Shown piece after piece: positions 62,150 to 64,000 of a stretch of DNA of 64,000 nt (positions are counted from its first letter, which is position 1; each line of letters starts with the position of its first letter). The DNA is from JAGBWK01 sp964462445. Lineage in GTDB: Bacteria > Bacteroidota > Bacteroidia > Bacteroidales > Muribaculaceae. Below the pieces are notes generated by a model. The model saw only the letters and a list, made by a program, of their open reading frames with translations, was not told the origin of the DNA and made no database searches. Made by a program: the position numbers and the translations under genes. The stretch is from positions 10,116 to 74,115 of the forward strand of contig CAYWXG010000005.1 of NCBI GenBank assembly GCA_964462445.1, read 5' to 3'.

Positions 62150-62247
62150 CACTTAAAGCATTAAGGAAATGGCTATCTGACGTAAAGAGTTTAATTGCAA
62201 CCCTTTGTGCTTTTACCATAAATCTTTCACTAAAAAAACCAACAAAT

Positions 62248-62682
62248 ATGGCTCTAATTAAATGCCCTGAATGCAATTACGAAATAAGTGATTCAGCAAA
62301 ATCTTGTCTTCGTTGTGGCTACAAGTTAAATGCTAAACAAGTAAGACTTCGAAATAAGATAATCTTCAGGACTATTGTTTCGCTTTCACTTTTAGTCGTA
62401 GGATTTGGTTTGTTTATTTACTCTTCATCAGAAAGAACTAAAGAAAAACAAGCTCAAGAAGCGTTTAACAAGTTTCTCCAAGACTCAAGTATGCCACAAA
62501 GTTATCAAGATGCGAGGTATGCTATAGTTGGAACTCACCCAAATTGGAAACTTATTGACAATTCTTCAAGTGCGTCTATCTTTATCAATTTTAAATTAGA
62601 TGAAGATGAAAAAAATGGTGTGCCTTTTAAGCAGTCCGAGGTATATAGGAATTGGAACAACTATTTTAGGTGTAAAAATTAG
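62248..62682 (+). CDS. Zinc-ribbon membrane protein, unknown function
   Basis: 144 residues from the ATG at 62248 (MALIKCPEC). An in-frame ATG at 62125 would overlap the promoter. An N-terminal zinc ribbon (CPECNYEISDSAKSCLRC, residues 6-23) is followed by a membrane helix (about 40-60) and an outer or cytoplasmic domain ending FRCKN. This zinc-ribbon-plus-helix layout is common in accessory genes of gut bacteria and no function is established. It lies at the start of the AT-rich accessory segment before hsdR. Confidence 0.7.
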   Translation: MALIKCPECNYEISDSAKSCLRCGYKLNAKQVRLRNKIIFRTIVSLSLLVVGFGLFIYSSSERTKEKQAQEAFNKFLQDSSMPQSYQDARYAIVGTHPNWKLIDNSSSASIFINFKLDEDEKNGVPFKQSEVYRNWNNYFRCKN

Positions 62683-62772
62683 TAATTCGAAATTCTTCCT
62701 ATAAGAAAATAACTATTTTTAAGGGGACATGTATCAAAATCTTGCCCATGCAAAATATTATCTTTGTGAGGG

Positions 62773-62803
62773 TTGGTCATATTAGCATTTTTTAGTAACT
62801 TTG
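62773..62803 (+). promoter_or_regulatory. Promoter of hsdR
   Basis: TTGG (62773-62776), 19 nt, TAACTTTG (62796-62803): full -7 match and right spacing. Transcription starts near 62810, leaving about 175 nt of structured leader before the hsdR ATG. Confidence 0.65.
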
Positions 62804-62878
62804 CTTTAACAACATAAACATACCGCATCAGACCTGAGAAACTAAACAAATAACGTCCTGTAAAGGCATAGGACATAT

Positions 62879-62985
62879 AAGGAACTCCTTGATAGGCTTT
62901 ATGAGCGTTCTTTGCTTGGCAAAGCGATAAAATCGATAAGGTCGGCTCGCGGTAACTATCGAGGAGTTCTTTGTTTTTAGCAGAT
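62879..62985 (+). promoter_or_regulatory. Structured leader of hsdR: long hairpin with T-rich tail
   Basis: Arms 62879-62895 and 62956-62972 pair over 17 positions with only two G-U pairs. The 60-nt loop holds an inner hairpin (CTTTGC 62910-62915 with GCAAAG 62919-62924) and a 9-codon ORF (62901-62930, M-S-V-L-C-L-A-K-R). T-rich sequence (T5 at 62974-62978) follows, and the start codon is at 62986. A small hairpin at 62855-62874 (GTCCT/AGGAC) precedes it. This looks like an attenuator; no known RNA family was recognised. Confidence 0.5.
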
Positions 62986-64000
62986 ATGACAACACAAAGC
63001 GAAGCCGCATTAGAAATCGGTCTGATAAAGACCTTGCAAAATATGAGTTATGAGGTCGTTGAGATTCGTGAAGAAAGCAATATGCTTGCTAACTTCAAGT
63101 CTCAACTTGAAAAGCATAACCAAAAGGAACTTGCTAAATATCGTCGCACACAGTTTACTGATAAGGAATTTGAAAAAATCCTTATTCATTTAGAGGGTGG
63201 AACTCGTTTTGATAAAGCGAAGAAACTTCGTGACCTTTATCCGCTCGAAACAGAGAACGGAGAACGCATTTGGGTAGAGTTCCTTAATCGTAACCAATGG
63301 TGCAAAAATGAGTTTCAAGTAACCAATCAAATAACAGTTGAAGGTCGCAAGAAATGTCGTTACGATGTAACCTTGCTTATCAATGGTTTGCCTCTTGTGC
63401 AAATCGAATTAAAGAAACGAGGTATTGAGTTGAAGCAAGCATACCAGCAAATCCAGCGTTATCACAAAACTTCTTACCACGGATTATTTGACTACATTCA
63501 AATCTTTGTGGTATCGAATGGTGTGAATACTCGCTATTTTGCCAACAACCCCAATCAAGGTTACAAATTTACTTTCAATTGGACTGACGCCGCAAATACT
63601 CCGTTCAATGACTTAAATCTATTCGCTAATGAGTTTTTTGACAAATGCACACTTGGCAAATTGATTAGCAAATATATCGTAATGCACGAGGGCGATAAGT
63701 GCCTGATGGTGTTACGCCCTTATCAGTTCTATGCGGTTGAAAAAATTCTTGACCGTGTGCAAAATTCTAATAAAGACGGATATATTTGGCACACAACAGG
63801 AGCAGGTAAAACTCTCACATCGTTTAAGGCGGCTCAATTAGTGTCTGAAATTGATGGAATTGATAAAGTGATGTTTGTCGTTGACCGTCATGACCTCGAT
63901 ACGCAAACACAATCAGAATACGAAGCATTTGAACCGGGTGCTGTAGATAATACCGACAACACTTCGGAACTCATCAAACGCTTGAATGGTAATAGTAAAA
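62986..64000 (+). CDS. hsdR: Type I restriction enzyme R subunit, 3' end cut off
   Basis: 338 codons are visible and the frame is open to the window end (full HsdR is about 1000 residues). The N-terminal nuclease core is RYDVTLLINGLPLVQIELKKRG (Asp near 129, then E-x-K near 142-144, the PD-(D/E)XK pattern). The DEAD-like translocase starts with HTTGAGKTLTS (Walker A, GAGKT, near 267-272) and VDRHDLDTQ. The R subunit cleaves unmethylated DNA far from the recognition site in the HsdRMS complex. The hsdM and hsdS genes should follow beyond the window. The promoter and leader described above precede it. Confidence 0.92.
   Translation, partial: MTTQSEAALEIGLIKTLQNMSYEVVEIREESNMLANFKSQLEKHNQKELAKYRRTQFTDKEFEKILIHLEGGTRFDKAKKLRDLYPLETENGERIWVEFLNRNQWCKNEFQVTNQITVEGRKKCRYDVTLLINGLPLVQIELKKRGIELKQAYQQIQRYHKTSYHGLFDYIQIFVVSNGVNTRYFANNPNQGYKFTFNWTDAANTPFNDLNLFANEFFDKCTLGKLISKYIVMHEGDKCLMVLRPYQFYAVEKILDRVQNSNKDGYIWHTTGAGKTLTSFKAAQLVSEIDGIDKVMFVVDRHDLDTQTQSEYEAFEPGAVDNTDNTSELIKRLNGNSK

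Noticed and set aside
62125..62247. Longer start of the zinc-ribbon membrane protein
   Set aside because: The added 41 residues overlap the promoter and resemble no family; the zinc ribbon begins right after the ATG at 62248.
62879..62972. Invertible promoter (phase-variation inverton)
   Set aside because: The inverted repeats contain no promoter on either strand, while the promoter lies outside at 62773-62803; two G-U deviations favour an RNA stem.
62679..63402. Minus-strand ORFs opposite the hsdR leader and gene
   Set aside because: They lie antisense to hsdR, which has clear nuclease and Walker motifs, and resemble no family.
1..64000. tRNA, rRNA, CRISPR array, insertion sequence or prophage
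   Set aside because: No cloverleaf, repeat-spacer array, transposase or phage gene was seen on reading both strands; a covariance search could still reveal a missed tRNA.

Overview
This is a 64 kb stretch of a Bacteroidales chromosome, most likely Muribaculaceae or a close relative. The order-level call rests on Bacteroidetes-type promoters (TTG-like -33 box, 19-21 nt, TAnnTTTG), a type III glutamine synthetase, DUF4296 and OstA-like proteins, a eukaryote-like IleRS and a cysteine-poor DksA-type protein; the family is inference. Most of the window is dense core genome. I saw no tRNA, rRNA, insertion sequence, prophage or CRISPR array.

Layout. 1-10 kb (+): cut-off acyltransferase, membrane metallophosphoesterase, tex, folK-like, cdsA, purM, a DUF3332 lipoprotein, a phosphohexomutase, an RluA-type pseudouridine synthase and fmt. 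11-17 kb (-): a secreted zinc-ribbon protein, an unannotated structured RNA of about 300 nt with its own promoter and terminator, an M18 aminopeptidase, an OstA/LptA-like protein and a SurA-like chaperone. 17-26 kb (+): glnS, a TPR protein, a small membrane protein, a PstS-like lipoprotein and a secreted TPR protein, then a start/stop-overlapping operon for agmatine to putrescine (small protein, aguA, aguB). 26-32 kb (-): MATE, OPT transporter, short SSB, glutamine synthetase III. 32-36 kb (+): secreted alpha-amylase and a BlaI/M56-TonB pair with three clear operator dyads. 36-38 kb (-): CPBP protease and a tRNA methyltransferase. 38-50 kb (+): engB, a relA-type synthetase with a dead hydrolase domain, a lipoprotein, metF, holB, an AddB-like nuclease, hemW, pyrK-pyrD. 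50-61 kb (-): a small unknown, DUF4296, lspA, a DksA-like protein, ileS, then a compact cluster of a divergent Ddl-like ligase, a membrane-anchored Mur ligase and an alpha/beta hydrolase, then a ROK kinase. 61-64 kb (+): a SIMPL protein, then accessory DNA with a zinc-ribbon membrane protein and the start of a type I restriction hsdR, which runs off the window.

Best candidates for undescribed biology: (1) the structured RNA at about 11.79-12.09 kb, 6S-like or an attenuated leader; (2) the cluster at 56.2-59.7 kb, whose Mur ligase has membrane helices where MurF has its UDP-MurNAc-binding domain and whose Ddl-like partner has an atypical omega loop; (3) the structured leader of hsdR, with a 17-bp stem, a 9-codon ORF in its loop and a T-rich tail next to the start codon; (4) the three-operator BlaI promoter controlling an M56 protease fused to a TonB C-terminal domain.
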